DNA of 64,000 bases from Sclerodactyla briareus. Lineage: Eukaryota > Echinodermata > Holothuroidea > Dendrochirotida > Sclerodactylidae. The first letter of the stretch is position 1. Each line of letters opens with the position of its first letter. Both the position numbers and the translations under genes were made by a program. This document shows positions 1 through 13,250 of this stretch, piece by piece. The notes under the pieces were generated by a model that saw nothing but the letters and a program-made list of their open reading frames with translations, was not told where the DNA came from and did not search any database. The stretch covers positions 62,001 to 126,000 of the forward strand of contig JAODTK010005922.1 of NCBI GenBank assembly GCA_026419785.1. Reading direction: 5' to 3'.

Positions 1-3000
1 TATTCCAAAAAAAGGTATATTCCAGAATTGTTTAAGGACGGTTGAGGCGAACTTTATTACCATTCCACTTTCAATCGTCCAAGTGGGAATTTAGAATTTC
101 CAGTATGTTGCAAATAATTGGAAATATCATTTTCCAAATCCCAGCAATATCGATAAGAGGAAGCAACTAGGTATTTTCAATTCAAAATTTCTCCATAGAT
201 CAGTGGTACGACTTTCCGTTCTTGTTCTCATGCACAAGTGCAAATGCATCTTGTCCGTTTGTAAAAGCATGATGCAACCATTGAACATTTGTTTAGGCAG
301 AGTGCATAAACCTCCTCCTTTATACCCGAAGTTGAACAGCAATTGCTTGGTGTCCAGTTTGTTTCTTTCTCTTCCTCTAAACAGACATGTTTTTGCTGCG
401 ATAAATTGCTCTTACACACCTACAACTCTAATTTTATATAAAATATGATTATACAGATGACATTGAATCGAGAACGCCCTCCGTATATGGAATTTTATCA
501 TAAATTCAAGCTTCTCTTAGATGGAGAAGCATCCTGTTTACGAGACAAGCACCCCAGCATCCCTTTTGAGTCATACAAAACTGTATTAAGCCATAATCGT
601 TCCCTCTTCAACCCCAACTTGTGCAATGAATGGCATGCACAGGTCGTAAAGCATGAAATACCTATCACTTCGTAGATAAAATTTCCTCTCGGCATTTGTC
701 AAGTGGTTTTGGTACCGTACAGATCATCCTATTTGTCAAGAAAACATACGTTTCTTTACTGTCTGCTGCAAATAAAGATTTATTATTTGAGTGTTTTCTC
801 CACTAATTGCTTTCCCCATACATATATGGGAATCTAATATATATATTATTATATATAATATGTATTCTGTACAGTGTTATTCGAATGTATAAGGTCAATA
901 CATATATGGGGACAAAAAGAAAAAAAGAACGTCTGGCCGTCTCGCTGACTCTCAGCATAGGGATTGAAGCAGGGACAAACGGGTGTCGGCCAATTTGCAA
1001 GTTGTCGGCTCGTGTAATTACCCACCCCCACAGGGGGTACCCCACCGAGCATTGCTTTATTCCGTTACCTGTTGGAGGTATCGGAGCTGACAATCGGTGC
1101 AGTATCCCGGTCGCACCCTTCATGGGCCTTGATAGGCCATTCGCTCTATTATTATCAACCTATGATTTGTTTGTGCAATCAGCATAAAACGTGTTTCACG
1201 AACTATTGTGTCCGTAGCAGCCAAACTATCACCGCTCTCAAGTTTGGTTCGTTAACAATACTAACAAAGCTTCCGGAAAAATATGGAGCGTGTTATATTT
1301 ACCTGTGTGCATTTGGAAAGCTGTCTTGGATTACACTCTCCGCCGCGCCTTCCACAATTTATGTGCATTTTGTTGGCAGAGAAAGTCCATCTACCAAAGC
1401 GGGCCAGTTGATGTAAAACTAACACTAGTCACACATCGAGAACCGAGACTTGAGCCTGATCAGGACCACAACTTCGAGACCGGGGGGGAGACCGAGACCC
1501 ACCAGGTCCGAAAACCGAGGCCGAGACCGAATGTATATAGTGATAGGCACATTTAAAGTCCGAACGTATGTGGCCTGTTTACTAACTCAATTATTGACAT
1601 GATAGACACCCTCTGCTCATTGATAACATTTGCTTTTTCTTCTACGATCTGTTGGGGATAATAGAAAAAAAAAACACGCGCATCGTAATTTCTCGGTAGC
1701 TTGCGGGCAAATAGGCCGTAGGTGTAGGATCAGTAACTGATTAATAAACCGTTTCTTTATCCCTAATTTCAACTCCCATACTTCCTCCCACTAAGCACTC
1801 TCCCTTTTTTTGCTAGAATTATGATAATTATGGTAAACCCTGAACAATGACAACCATTGTACATAAACATTGGCAGACTAAACCCAACATGTGGAAACAA
1901 CTCTCTTTCTGGTCACCACCAGCAGAACTAGAACTAGAGCGAGATGTGTTTGACGACAAATGATCTCTCCTCCTCCTGGACAAAAGGCTTGCTTACCTGG
2001 ACTTCCTGACAGATAAGGTAAACACTGCTGCTAGGGAGTAATGTCAACAAACCGCTCAACTCACAGATAGCTCGATGAAAAATGTGGGAAATTGGGGTAA
2101 TCAATTGGTCTTTATTGAAATTTAATCATCACTATGCAAACAAAATGTAACTCACCTAGCCAGTGGCATCTCCATCCCTCCACCAAGTGTTTTCGGTGGA
2201 CTGTGGACGGTTGAAGTTATGTGTGACGTGACGAACATAAGACGAACGAAGAACTAACAAACGAACGAACTAACCAACGCCACGGGCGACTGAACTGACG
2301 GACATAGGGACATGCCGACTTGTAGAGCTGCCTACCCGCAGCTAACAAACTTGGGAAAATATCAATGAAGTATCCACAAAATCCAATGTATCCAAATGTT
2401 TTTGATGAGAACGGGTCAACACAATTTTGATATTCCACACTCCATTGCCATTGGCTTCAATAATTTCTTCACTAATCGTGGACCTGAGCTAAAGCCCAAA
2501 AATACCAAAAGTGACCGCCAAATTCTTTCTTTCTAACCCTATGAACACAAGAGATGTCATTGATACGGCCCTTGGCTGCATCAAACCAAATGTAGCTGCA
2601 GGGTGTGACGGTTTGCGTACTTCGTAATCTGTCCAGTCTTTGACCCTTTGGCCTACTTTGTAACCTTTCATCTTTTCACAGGGAGTGTTCCCAAATAAGT
2701 TCAAATTTTTGGCGACAAAAAGAAAGGTTTCCCCCCCCAAACACCTATTTATCATAAGAGTGAGAGAATTCTGTACGTTCCCCGAAATCTTAAAAGGGAT
2801 CACGTCAATAAAAATGGTAAAATATTTAGATGAGATACAGGATAATTTTCCTTTGCAATATCCTGGATTAAAACAAATGGTTTCATTTTCGAATATTGTG
2901 CAAATTTTCATATAAATGAAATCGCTTTCCGTTTCCAAAACGCTCCACCTTGGTTCTTTCGCTGATGATTACCAGCATTTAAAGTAAACAACGACCACAA

Positions 3001-3135
3001 CAACAATGTATGTGAGAAATTAATTCATATTCAATGGGTTTATATTGCAATGATCGTTTCTCGAATGTTGAAAGAAAGCTAATTACATGATTTTCAGAAT
3101 TTAACATTTTTATCTGTGATCTTAATATCCTTTAA
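1..3135. other. Unrecognised non-coding DNA
   Basis: No recognisable gene or transposon protein is visible in either strand. Open frames are short and overlap on both strands, as expected by chance. Positions about 1440-1545 are rich in GAGACCG and CCGAGGCCGAGACC words, similar in flavour to the GGCCTCGG words near the ends of the hAT element at 19.9 kb, but I see no termini. One longer frame (2489-2938) is listed separately. Confidence 0.5.
2489..2938 (-). CDS. Uncharacterised 149-codon open frame, probably not a gene
   Basis: This is the longest uninterrupted ATG-to-stop frame in the window (149 codons, minus strand). I recognise no domain, signal peptide or repeat. The translation is unremarkable in composition, with several Cys residues and hydrophobic stretches but no clear membrane segment. 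A 76-codon frame lies on the opposite strand inside it, so the openness is partly low stop-codon density on both strands. No splice sites, promoter or neighbouring exons are evident. In 64 kb of AT-rich eukaryotic DNA a frame of this length can arise by chance. It could equally be a single exon or the remnant of an unknown repeat. A conserved protein match would change this view. Confidence 0.15.
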   Translation of the reverse strand: METESDFIYMKICTIFENETICFNPGYCKGKLSCISSKYFTIFIDVIPFKISGNVQNSLTLMINRCLGGETFLFVAKNLNLFGNTPCEKMKGYKVGQRVKDWTDYEVRKPSHPAATFGLMQPRAVSMTSLVFIGLERKNLAVTFGIFGL

Positions 3136-3402
3136 AAAACGCAGCCGATACCGACTGACCGTGATGTGAAATTCTCAGGAGTCTTCGCTAACCCGGATCT
3201 CACTTGGCAAACTCATATTTCGCTTTATGCCTGCGATGTTCAAGAGGAATGGGGCATATTGGCCGCCTTGAAAATAGTTTACCTTGAAGATATACAATCG
3301 GGCTACTTACCAAACTCCCACATTTGGACACTGCTCGACGATTTAGTCTAATACGAGCAAGACTGAGCTGAATCACTTACGGATACTTCAAAGACGTGAG
3401 AT
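3136..3402 (+). mobile_element. LINE RT C-terminal (thumb/connection) fragment
   Basis: The plus strand reads a short stretch typical of the region after the RT palm in CR1/L2-like LINEs: DVKFSGVFANPDLTWQTHIS, then DVQEEWGILAALK, then HIW, and after a frameshift TARRFSLIRARL. In intact LINEs these match the conserved order G-V-x-x-x-x-DLTW-x-x-HI, a linker ending in G-x-L, and EY-x-x-xVW followed by L-x-x-xQ-x-R. The order and spacing are right, but at least one frameshift and several changed residues are present. Neither the RT palm upstream nor a 3' tail downstream is recognised, so this is a small truncated relic. Family assignment beyond CR1/L2-like is inference. Confidence 0.6.
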
Positions 3403-4600
3403 TGTATGTGTGAGACCTTTTGTTCATGCTGGCCCTAGTGACCGAACCAGTAACTTAATGTATTGGGTCTTCAAATCTCTTGAAAGTAGATGACATTATT
3501 AACTACAAATCATATTTCTGTTTTCACGTTCCACAACACTATAACTTTTCCAAATTAATTGCTCATCCCCCTCTAATTGAATACATCAATGTGCATAACT
3601 ACAAGAATCGGTCTGACCTCTCGCCTGTCATTGGGGTTTTAGTTTCTTTGTGAGGTCTGACTTGAATAGCATGGAACACAGATATTTCTGTTAGTTACGC
3701 GTCAATTCTGTTTAGTCTAATTCCGTCCAACCCTCCAGGTATTCCCAGAGCTTCTGGTTGTGTTGTTATTCGTTTTCCCACACTCTGAAAGCAATAACTC
3801 GCTTCTTTTATATTTGAAAATCTTTTTTCTATTCGTTTATTATTTATCGGTGATCCCAATTATCCGGATATTTCTTGACCTGGTGGGAGTAGTGGTAGCC
3901 ACGGATTTGACTTTTTTAAATGCCACCCAAGATGTTTTCTTTCGCAGATATCTTCCAGAATATTTATATTGGTGTTCTACTGACTAGAGCAAAATCAGCC
4001 AAAAAAAAAAAGTCCGAGGTGTCACCTATTTCGTTTTCTTGACAGCAAAAGACACTGGGATTCACCTTCGGGGACGGCTCCCGGATTCCATAGACGCTAT
4101 ACCTGTTTGTCTGAATGTTTAGAACGAAACCCGTGTTGGCATGGGGGGACGTAGTAACCGAACCGCGCGGGCTGAATCCGAATAAGTAAGCATTGCTCAA
4201 ACTGTTGGACACACGATTAGCTGTCAAATGAAATCAATCAACTGGACCATTCATTAGCATATATCAGCTGAGAGTGGTGAAATTAACCCTGCGACATACT
4301 TCATTGGAATAAGTCGTTGCAAATTATGATATAGATAGGAATCGGTTGTAGCCAGAATAAAGTAGTTTCAATTTCAGTGCAACCAACGTCATATCGTAAC
4401 TATATGATACATGTGGTAACTTGCTTGTTAGAGTTTCATTTCAGCATTGGTCTAAGTAGTCTGCTCATTTTGCTTTGCCATGATTATCAAAATTATAACC
4501 ATGGATTTTAGTTTTTTGTTATCACGTTACTCGACCACACCGCCAAGTATAACCCCCATCGTTGAAGGTCAGCACAGGTCGAAACCTGAAAGCATTACTA
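3403..4600. other. Unrecognised non-coding DNA
   Basis: I see no gene, RNA or mobile element that can be supported here. Short open frames occur on both strands with no recognisable motifs. Confidence 0.5.
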
Positions 4601-4675
4601 CATACATACCTACACATACATACATACATAATACATACATACATACATCAGACATACATATACATACATACTACA
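4601..4675. repeat. Imperfect (CATA)n microsatellite
   Basis: Tandem CATA/ATAC units run for about 75 bp with a few interruptions. The frames that cross it give Tyr/Val/Cys/Met- or Tyr/Ile/His/Thr-rich peptides and are artefacts of the repeat. Confidence 0.9.
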
Positions 4676-4749
4676 TGACATATATAATCGCTGCCCATCA
4701 AGATCGCAGCGGCAGTGAAACCAATAGACGAAAAACCTGGTATTGAATA

Positions 4750-5040
4750 CAGTAGTTTCGAGTTTTTTTTTATATTTAAGATGCTTAGAGAATGGAATGG
4801 CGTTCCACACTTGATAGGCACTGGCTGGAATGATCTTTCTCATCGGACTTGGGATTCTCGTATACGAAGCACAACACTTTGAACGTAATGCGCCTTGGCG
4901 ACGGATAGCCATTGCAATTGTGTAGCAACTGGGGGGACGTGTTCGTGTTTGGGATTTTGACAAATCATCCTGGCGGCCCCAGTTCTGATCCTCCCTGCAG
5001 ACCATGACAACAGAGCAGCTCAATCCAAGAAGAGCCCCAT
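4750..5040 (-). mobile_element. LINE RT C-terminal end fragment
   Basis: Read on the minus strand, one frame gives SPQLLHNCNGYPSPRRITFK followed by VLCFVYE, matching the C-terminal block of L2/CR1-like LINEs (LL-x-x-LHWLPV-x-x-RI-x-FK). A second frame downstream gives MRKIIPASAYQVWNAIPFSK, matching the later A-x-x-xWN-x-LP block. The blocks are in the correct order but in different frames, so the copy is frameshifted. It stops near the CATA microsatellite at 4.6 kb. The assignment rests on motif order only. Confidence 0.55.
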
Positions 5041-8000
5041 CCCGTTGTGTCAGTTTTTAGAAAGAATTAGGGCTGTACAAATGTGGTGAGTCGAAAACCA
5101 AAACTTGCCGAAGTGGGCAATGTTACGAAGTTGAGAGTTTAGACCGCACAAAGGGATCTTATAAGATCAACGATCAGTCTAGAATGGATTTTTGTTTCTA
5201 CGATCAAGCTGAACGTCACAAAGGACCCCCTGTTTTTGGTGTTTCTCAGGTGCCTGGTTTTGGCACCGATCATTCGGAGTATTTGATATTTTGCTTGTGG
5301 ATACAATAACTCGACCCACCTGGATGGATCCGGCTCATACGTGGTATGTCGTTTCCGCAAGTAATAATTCCCATGAACAGCACTGTCTCGGGTCATGTTA
5401 AGGTTTGGGCAACAGAGGTCAATCTTGAAAGCCCTGTGATCCCCACCATATTGCCTAGGGTGCGGAGTAGGTCATGTTTGGAGAAGAGGTTGAAATTATA
5501 CTCCCGGATTGCACGATAACACCAGCAATAACAAAACTGAAGCCGAATTGGTTCCCCGAGGAAGGCCGAGAACAGAAAGACGTGGATGGAGGTTTTGTGA
5601 GGTCATCTGTTGGCGCCCCTACAGTCACCTAGAATCCGGACATCTTTGACATCTGTTTTGGCCATTGACATCGGGCAGTCAAGTGATCACTAAGCTTTTT
5701 TTCTTTCTGTCTATTTCATATTTCCAAAATTAGCGAAATGGGCTTGCGCCTTTAACATTTTGACCATGTTTTGAGCGAACTTGTCGGGAAAAACAAAAAT
5801 TGCAACGACAAAATTCGAACGCTTAACTTACGACGTTAAATTGAGTGGAGAAAGCCTATCCTGAAGTCTGAGAGGTCGGAGACGAAAATTTTCTCTCCTA
5901 CTCTCCGCTCTAAGTCACGCATTCCGCCGAAATAGTAAAAACATATGGCCCAATCGATTTCGAACCTCTCTTGACTACATCCTTCACACGAGCCTGGATA
6001 GCCAGGTAAGGTGTTAAGTGTGCTGTAGTGACATACGTGTGTGGCATTGTTATAATAATGGCATGTTTTTTGCGCGTGAACACGTAAAAATCTGGTGGAA
6101 TGTTTGTTGCAGATTATGGATTGCCTACGCCAGTGCTGGGGAATTGGAAGGCTCAACGCTAGTTTGTAGCGCTTTCATTCAGTCGCTCAAACTGATTAGG
6201 TTACTATTGGCGATGCTAATAACTTTCCGAATGCACAAATGGACATTAGCTACGATGAGTTGTAGAAAACTGTATTTGAACACAACGAATGAGATGTTTA
6301 AATCGGATTGTCTACATAAGTTGGTTTTCAATATCCAGAGATATTCTTCTTGTATTCGGGTGCAATCTCCCCCTCCGCTCCTCGATCCAAGAAGCTGATG
6401 GTATTACAGCCAATCAATAAAATGCTAACACTCGTCCGGTTCTGTTCGAAGTTGCTCACATTAGAGGGGTGTGGCGCAGGGGTCTGAGATAATCCCTGTC
6501 ACACTGCATCAACGCATAACCCAGTTACATCGTACCATTACCTCGGCAACCAGTGCTGGCCTTGAGTAGTGCGGTGGGTAGTGTTTCAAAATACTTACTA
6601 GTTAATATTCATGAAAGACTGGCAAAATGCTTGCTTCACCATATACCGTCACACGACTAAACCTTCGAGGCTGCCTGGTTTAATGAATCATACCCGTTAG
6701 TGTATACCTCATGTAAGGTCGAATGTTACCTGAATCCGAATGATACAAATATTTTCGTCCGTATCAAATCACTTTCCTCAGTTATCTTATGTGTGTGCCT
6801 TCTCTGTAAGAAAATCCTTAATGCCGCTGGTCCACACTGGAAACGGCAATGATGAAAGATATGGCCCACAAAGACAATCCCGAGAGTCGTAGAGTACACA
6901 TTTGTTTCAATCGCTATATTAGGTGGCGCATCGTCATAATTGCAGTTATTGTTATCGATACCAGTGTTCCCGGGTGTTATTGATGCCGCAACTACCTAAT
7001 TTAACAATACAACATGATATCAATACGAACAGCCAATTAGGAACACCAGTAGTAACATGCACATAGTTTGCATGGATGATTGTTTTGTTGTTCAGACAGA
7101 GGTCACATTAAGGTCCTACCGAATCATCTGAAAACTTCGGGATCACGATCAACCCAGAATGGCTTGTCCATTAGGCTGTAATTGCAGCTCTTCAATTGAA
7201 GTACAATAACCATATTGTTTCTAGTAGGGATTCTGCATTCGCATAGAGAAAATGGGATTTGTGAGAATGCAATTTTTAGCAACGTTTGGCTTGTCAACAG
7301 GATTACTTGATCCCACCTGGTTGATCAAGTTCATATTCGTTATGTGGTTCCCCATAATAAGACCACCCTATTGTTATGGCAGTGCTCCGGTCTCCAGTAT
7401 GGGAATCAGTTAAGGAATTACTGAAAACTTTTGCTTTCTGTTTTTTTTTGTTTACGACACTTAACAGAATTCCATTGTATTGTATTTTCATATCCATCCG
7501 ATACTGATGCCCGACTAAATTTTCTCCAGGGTCCATATCTCGTTTGGTGATCCTGACTGCGTTGAAGTATCAAACCGGTTTTGGGCATGCCGGGGACCCC
7601 GATATATGCTCCTTTGTTTTCCACAACCTGTTTAAATTTTTGTACGGAATACTGTACTCTTAGATCAACCTTAAAAACCATAAGATTTTGATAAAACGAA
7701 CTACTTACCAATATCTGATGCGAGTAGCCCCTATTCAGTGATAACCCTAGTTGGGGGTTTTGCATAGTTACCAGACAAGACACGACAAGACAAGATATAT
7801 CGGAAGACATGAGATGGTGCAATATGGACGTCTGCCTTGGGAGAAGAGAATGGGTTAGGATCATGACATGACGGCTTGCAGTAATTCTCAACATTTCCAG
7901 ATTTCAGAAGTCGAAAACATTCCGCGAGAATGTATCTTGTACACCGTGTTTAGATTCGTTAACACCGGGCCTCGGTGGCGGTTGGAATCTGGATATCGCT

Positions 8001-9150
8001 TGATGAAACAGTTTCTGACAACCTCAGTCGATAATGTGGTTCGTGAGATAGTGGGAGGCGAATGGCGAACGATTATTCCATACGCCGATTATTGTTCTTT
8101 GCTTCATTCATTCCTTGTTCAGTGAACGTGACAGTTCATATGCACTTGATTTCACGCGCTACCTCCTACGATGACCGACCCTATTGTGGGCTTACCACCC
8201 TGGGTCGTCTGTGACCTTTGTGGCCTTTAGCCGGAAAATGTGTGGCCGAGGCATGTTCATGCATTGTGCCATAAGCTCACCTATCATTTTCAGTTTACGA
8301 CAGTGCGCGATTCACTCTGGGGCATTTGCGGAACTTGGGCGCATCTAAGCCATATTCGAAGCGCTGGCTGGCCTTTCGCAGCCGTGCGTATTCGTTTTGC
8401 ATCGGCCATTCTTTGTTCGAATGGACAACATTTCTTGGTTCCATATTGTGACCCTTTCTTTGAACCCAGGACAATTTGAGCGTCCTGGCGGGCCCACGTA
8501 GCTGACAAATTGTCTGGCAAAGGCCACCTCATCCTGTGCCTCTCTATAGTTTCAGAATGGTACTTCGAATGTTTATTCTATCCTACCCGTAGCTTAAATT
8601 TCCCCCAAATAGTATTCAGGTGCCTTCAGGTATTGGTACCTTGCTCGAAGGATCAAAATCAGTCTGGGTTGCTGTTCTTGTTTTTCAGTGGAAATTGCGT
8701 GGTGGCATGATTGTTTGCTTATTGGGAGAGACCGAAACGCGTGTTCAAACGCACTTTTTAATGAAGCGTTGTGTGCCGTTGTGCGGAACATGCCAAAGTA
8801 TTTATTTGAAACGCAAGGTTCAATTAACGGGCTGTCATTTCGAGGTAACTAGTGAAGCACATCCCGATTGCAACCTTAGTATCAATTAGGGGTTAATTAA
8901 CGGTTGAGCGTGTTTTTTTCCACTGGTAATGCCGACCGGGGGGCTAATTCAACTGATGTGCCGAGGGCGCAGCACGAGTGCTCCATCGTTAGAATTAACC
9001 CCCACATCTCCTTGACATCACAGTCGCGCGACACTGCTCCGGCTGTTCTCGTTGACTTCTCGCGGGCGTCGAATTTCGCCCAATCTCCAGCGGAAAATAA
9101 TATTCCAGAGGTTTCCCTCCTGCAGACAGTAGTGATTTCGATTGCAAACA
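5041..9150. other. Unrecognised non-coding DNA
   Basis: About 4.1 kb without a supportable gene or mobile element. Frames at 5836-6156, 7418-7894, 8240-8479 and 8620-8889 were inspected. None shows a recognisable domain, and most overlap a frame of similar length on the other strand. A splice-acceptor-like ATTTTCAG precedes the 8.29-8.48 kb stretch, but no matching donor or conserved peptide was found. Confidence 0.45.
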
Positions 9151-9153
9151 GCG

Positions 9154-9346
9154 TCGGGGGTATTTGACCTCGGGGTTATTTGTCTTCGGGGGTAATTGTC
9201 CTTGGTAGTTGTCCTCGGGGTATTTGTGCTCGGGGGTTTTGTCCGAGGGTATATGTCCCGGGGGTTGTTGTCCGAGGGAGTTGTTGTCCGAGGGGGTTAT
9301 TGTTCCGGGGCTATTGTCCGGGGGCTATTGTCCGGGGCAGTTGCCC
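9154..9346. repeat. G-rich minisatellite, about 13 units of 13-17 bp
   Basis: Around 13 degenerate tandem units of the form TTGTCC-KC-GGGGG-TTA occur in a row, each with a run of 4-5 G on the plus strand. The unit length drifts from about 13 to 17 bp. A 62-codon open frame (9180-9368) crosses it and gives a Gly/Arg/Cys/Pro/Val-rich repeat peptide, best explained by the DNA repeat. The clustered G-runs could support G-quadruplex structures, although the spacers are longer than the classical 1-7 nt. Confidence 0.85.
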
Positions 9347-12300
9347 TATTTGTCTTGGATGTGGATGAATAGACTTGAGAAAGGCTGAAATTGATGGACG
9401 GTGCAAAATTCGACGGAAAAGTCCAGTTCGGAGTTACAGTTTAATGAGATAATAATGATAATTGTGTCAAGGAGTCATGAGGGAACAATGGCAGTTCGAC
9501 TATGAACGGTACAGTGTGCAGAACGATCTTTCGAACCTTCCCTGCCGAAAATTACGAATCTGCCAACAAGAAAAAACTTTACAGATCCCCTCCCGTCCCC
9601 ATACTTATTCAACGATAAATCCGAAAACATGGATGAATTGGTTGCGTTTTGAAATAGTGGAGACAGTTTAAAAATAAGCCGTAACGATTTGCTATGGGAG
9701 GGAATCTCATCTATTCCCCCGAACGTTTAGCGGTGAGCATGCCGCCACTAACAACTACGAATTGGCTTATTATCCATATTTGCTTTCCAAATTAGATTCG
9801 CAAATCAAGTCATGCGTGAAGTTAATCAGAAGGCGGAACGCGACCGCGTGAACTCGCTGGTAGTGACATGTCGACCTATTTTACATACTGCGTCGAAGAG
9901 TTGTGTATCGTATCATCACCTTGTACTAGTCATCACTGTTGTGTCGTCAACAGTGGATCGTCTATCGAATAGTGAGTATGATCTGGATTTTGGGATTGGA
10001 GCCAAGTTCACTAGAAGTGCAGTGAAATCATGAAATTACGCAGGAGGCAATATGCATTCATCTATGGATAACCTTATTTGCGAACTGTGACTTGTAAAGT
10101 GCTTATGAGGCCAATTGGAAGTTACCGTTTTCTTGTTTTCTGACTTATGCCTTGATCAATGTTCTGCCGACTTGTACTGCATATGATTTCAACATTCAAT
10201 GTATCTTGACCAAAAATACTACGGATTACAGTTTATATCCATTATCGTAGATGACAACAACATAGCCTTTTATGCGAGTTATGTTTTTTAAGTCCTTAGA
10301 CAAAGGAAACCCTGCGAGTAGCATGTGTTGAACAGTGTATGTCAATGAGCGCAATATCAAATAATTGCCTACTCGCTTCGGAAGGTATCCCAAGCCCAGA
10401 TCGACTTCAGCCTGAACGTAGCAAGGTACTCACTTAGATCAGTATGAGGTTAGCCCTTACTGAGCAGTTTTCACTACTTCATCAAGATTTCAGCACGAAA
10501 GGCTTCATTCAATTAATGTGTCTCACCTCAACTGTATCGTTGTACACGCAGGGCGTTCACGTTCACTAGGGAATATCGATAAAATCGAAAACAGCTCTCA
10601 ATTGAGCGCAGCCCAAATTATAATCAATGCCCCCAAATTCTTAACCGGGCAGCTCCGCCATACGAAATGCTATTTCATTGAGGTGACTTTTTCCAATCAC
10701 CGTCAACTATTCTCTTAGGTCATGAATGTAACTTCTCGTGATTTTTTTTTTGTGTTTTTGGGGGGGGGGTGTTCAATTCTATAGTTATTCCACAGTATAG
10801 CCTTTGTAGTGATAACCTTGTTAGTCTTCATCTCAAGATTTTTTCAAAGTTTATTCCCTGCTATTGTAATACGGTTAGGAGAATATACCCACAGAGACAA
10901 CATTTGTTCTGAGGAAAATTTCCAGGGATCATTGGAGAAGGGGGACGAGGGATAGACGAATGGATGGAGTAGGTACTGCAATTCTCACGTATGCTTCAAG
11001 CTCAGAAGGCACGGCTGATGGGGCTGGAAATGTTGAGATATTCGCTCCTCTAGTGAACCTCAATTTGTGTCAGTGAAGGAGTTCCTTGATGATCGCGGTC
11101 TTTGTTCCCGATCTCCTGTTGACTAGGATAATCTACTGCTCCGAATGACACCCCTTCGTGCCAAGTAAGATATCTCTTACATCATTCAATTGAATCGGAG
11201 GACTTAGTTTTTTTGCACAGTTACCCTGCTTCAAAAACTTGTCAGACTCTTGATCTCTTGTTTACCTTCATTGAACTAACCCCAAAACAATAGGGGCTTT
11301 GTGTGAGCTCTCATTTTCGTCCGGACCCCAATACACGACAGGAATCATTCTACTCTAGATTAAAACCACCTGTGCCGAGTATGAACACTCTACTTCATGT
11401 AGTCAAACTTTGAACCTATGTTTACCTGCTGTGACCTTTCACTTCCACTGATAATCCTTCGTGTCAAGTACGTGCTCTCTACATTGTGCCGTTGTGTTGT
11501 GTTTTTGTATTCTTTGACCTTGTTGGTCTCGGACCTGACGCCGAAACAGTTGGGTTCTTATGTTTATATGGGTTCTTCATCTATTAGGTCTAATGTTGAC
11601 CTAAGGACTGCTTGCGTTCTTTAGATTATCTGTCACAAGGAGCGGCACGACACACGCTCGTACTCGCGTGACTGCATTTTTGCTTCTGGAGTAATCTTGC
11701 TCAGGTATTTAATAAGAGGGCACGACCGCGGGAATAACCACACGGTGCTGATGTATCTAAAAGTATCCAATTGTCTCTGCTCTACACAGTAGAATCACGA
11801 AACCCTATATCGATGTTTACTGTTCAGCTAGCTAGAAGATTCTCCAATAGTCATTCCGTGTCTCAGCTGCCGTACAATGGGCAATGTCTTTCCATGCCCA
11901 ATATCCATAGAGGGTGCATCTTGTGAGGATATCCTCTCACACAATGAGAGGAGAAGTCTCTCCAACAATGATTATTGCTATTTTACATTTGTGAAAAATC
12001 CCCAATGCAACAAAACTTGACTTGAGTGGTGACTCTGGGACACACTTACAGTGAATAGATTTTTGTTTTATTCAAAAGAAATATGACTTAGACAGAAACG
12101 CTGATCTCACTATCAGCTGGAGAAAATGCCGACGTGTCAGCTCGCATTATCTTCACTAGTAAACTACTAAATGGCAAAGGTCGCAAATCAATCCGCCAGC
12201 ATAAAACAACCTGATGGGACACTGGAATGGAGAGTAGGCATTTTGTTGGGGGCGGAATGTAGCTTATAGTAATGGACCGTGACTTCACAGAAATCCACCC

Positions 12301-12887
12301 ACTACCTACGATTTGAAGCGGCTCATAACGGAGTGATGATCTACTGAATATGGCTCAAGGTTAGGGGTTCAATTATCACACAATATCGGCACTTGTCGGA
12401 AACTGAATCGAATCAGTTGTTTTTATTCTTTTGAACTTTTGATTTTATTTATAGTCTTCATGACGTGCGTTTCTCTGGGTTCCTTGGATTGCAATAATGT
12501 ATTGCTTTTACAACAACCTTGAAATATAACGGAGAAAATTATATAACGATTGCTTTGTTATTGACGTCATCGGATGTCGAAAGAAGAACACATTTATAAT
12601 ATGGCAACTGGGGTTGTTAATGTAGAGATCCTCTCGTCGGTGCAACCACAATACTAATAACACATGGGCCCATTTGACCTAGAAGTGGTCAGGGGCAGAA
12701 CTAAACTTCGGACCCCAAACATCTTGGGTCAAATCGGTCATTCAACTCAAAATTTTGTTAGAGTAAAGATTGTTGTCGATAATGGGAAGTCGGTACGTAT
12801 TCAGCACATGAATTTTGATCATATGTGTTGAACAAATCTTGAAAATTTTTGTTTGGCTAACAAACACCGCCCGAAAACAATACAGCA
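9347..12887. other. Unrecognised non-coding DNA with one dispersed-repeat segment
   Basis: No gene is recognised. Positions about 12114-12172 resemble 21555-21613 (roughly 70 percent identity by eye over 58 bp, sharing CGCATT and AGTAA-ACTA words), so a diverged interspersed repeat is present. Poly-T and poly-G runs lie at about 10740-10770. Confidence 0.4.
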
Positions 12888-13250
12888 GACTCCCACTTCC
12901 GATTCCTATCTCTCCCCCACACCCCCCCGGTACTATGTGTCGATGCAGCGATCGGGACGTACGCTTTCATTGTCGTCGATCAGAGTAAATCATGACACAT
13001 ACACCTCCCCCAACTCAGCCTCGCCCTGAACCCACCAAGAACCCCAACGCCCCATACCCACCCCGACACCGCAGCTAGCCCCCTGCTGAAAGTGACAGAC
13101 TACTTCTCGCCTGAGCCCACGTAATAGGGACTGTACTTAGCACCCCACCCCCCCTCTTTTCACAAGTATTACCAAAATAATTGGTTACCCTTGAGCTTTA
13201 ATTGATCCCTCTTAAATAACCCAGACCCCCCCCACCCATTAATCCAATCC
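12888..13250. repeat. C-rich low-complexity stretch
   Basis: The plus strand is strongly enriched in CCC, CCAC and CCCCACCC words over about 360 bp, including several runs of 6-7 C, and is poor in G. There is no fixed unit and no coding signal. Confidence 0.7.

Noticed and set aside
4610-5023. 137-codon minus-strand frame as a gene
   Set aside because: Its C-terminal third is the CATA microsatellite and the rest is a frameshifted LINE C-terminus.
6465-6545. A-box-like GTGTGGCGCAGGGGTCTGAG as a tRNA or SINE head
   Set aside because: No B box follows at a plausible distance and no tRNA fold is apparent.
8286-8479. Possible exon after the splice-acceptor-like ATTTTCAG
   Set aside because: No recognisable peptide and no paired donor were found, and a frame of equal length is open on the other strand.
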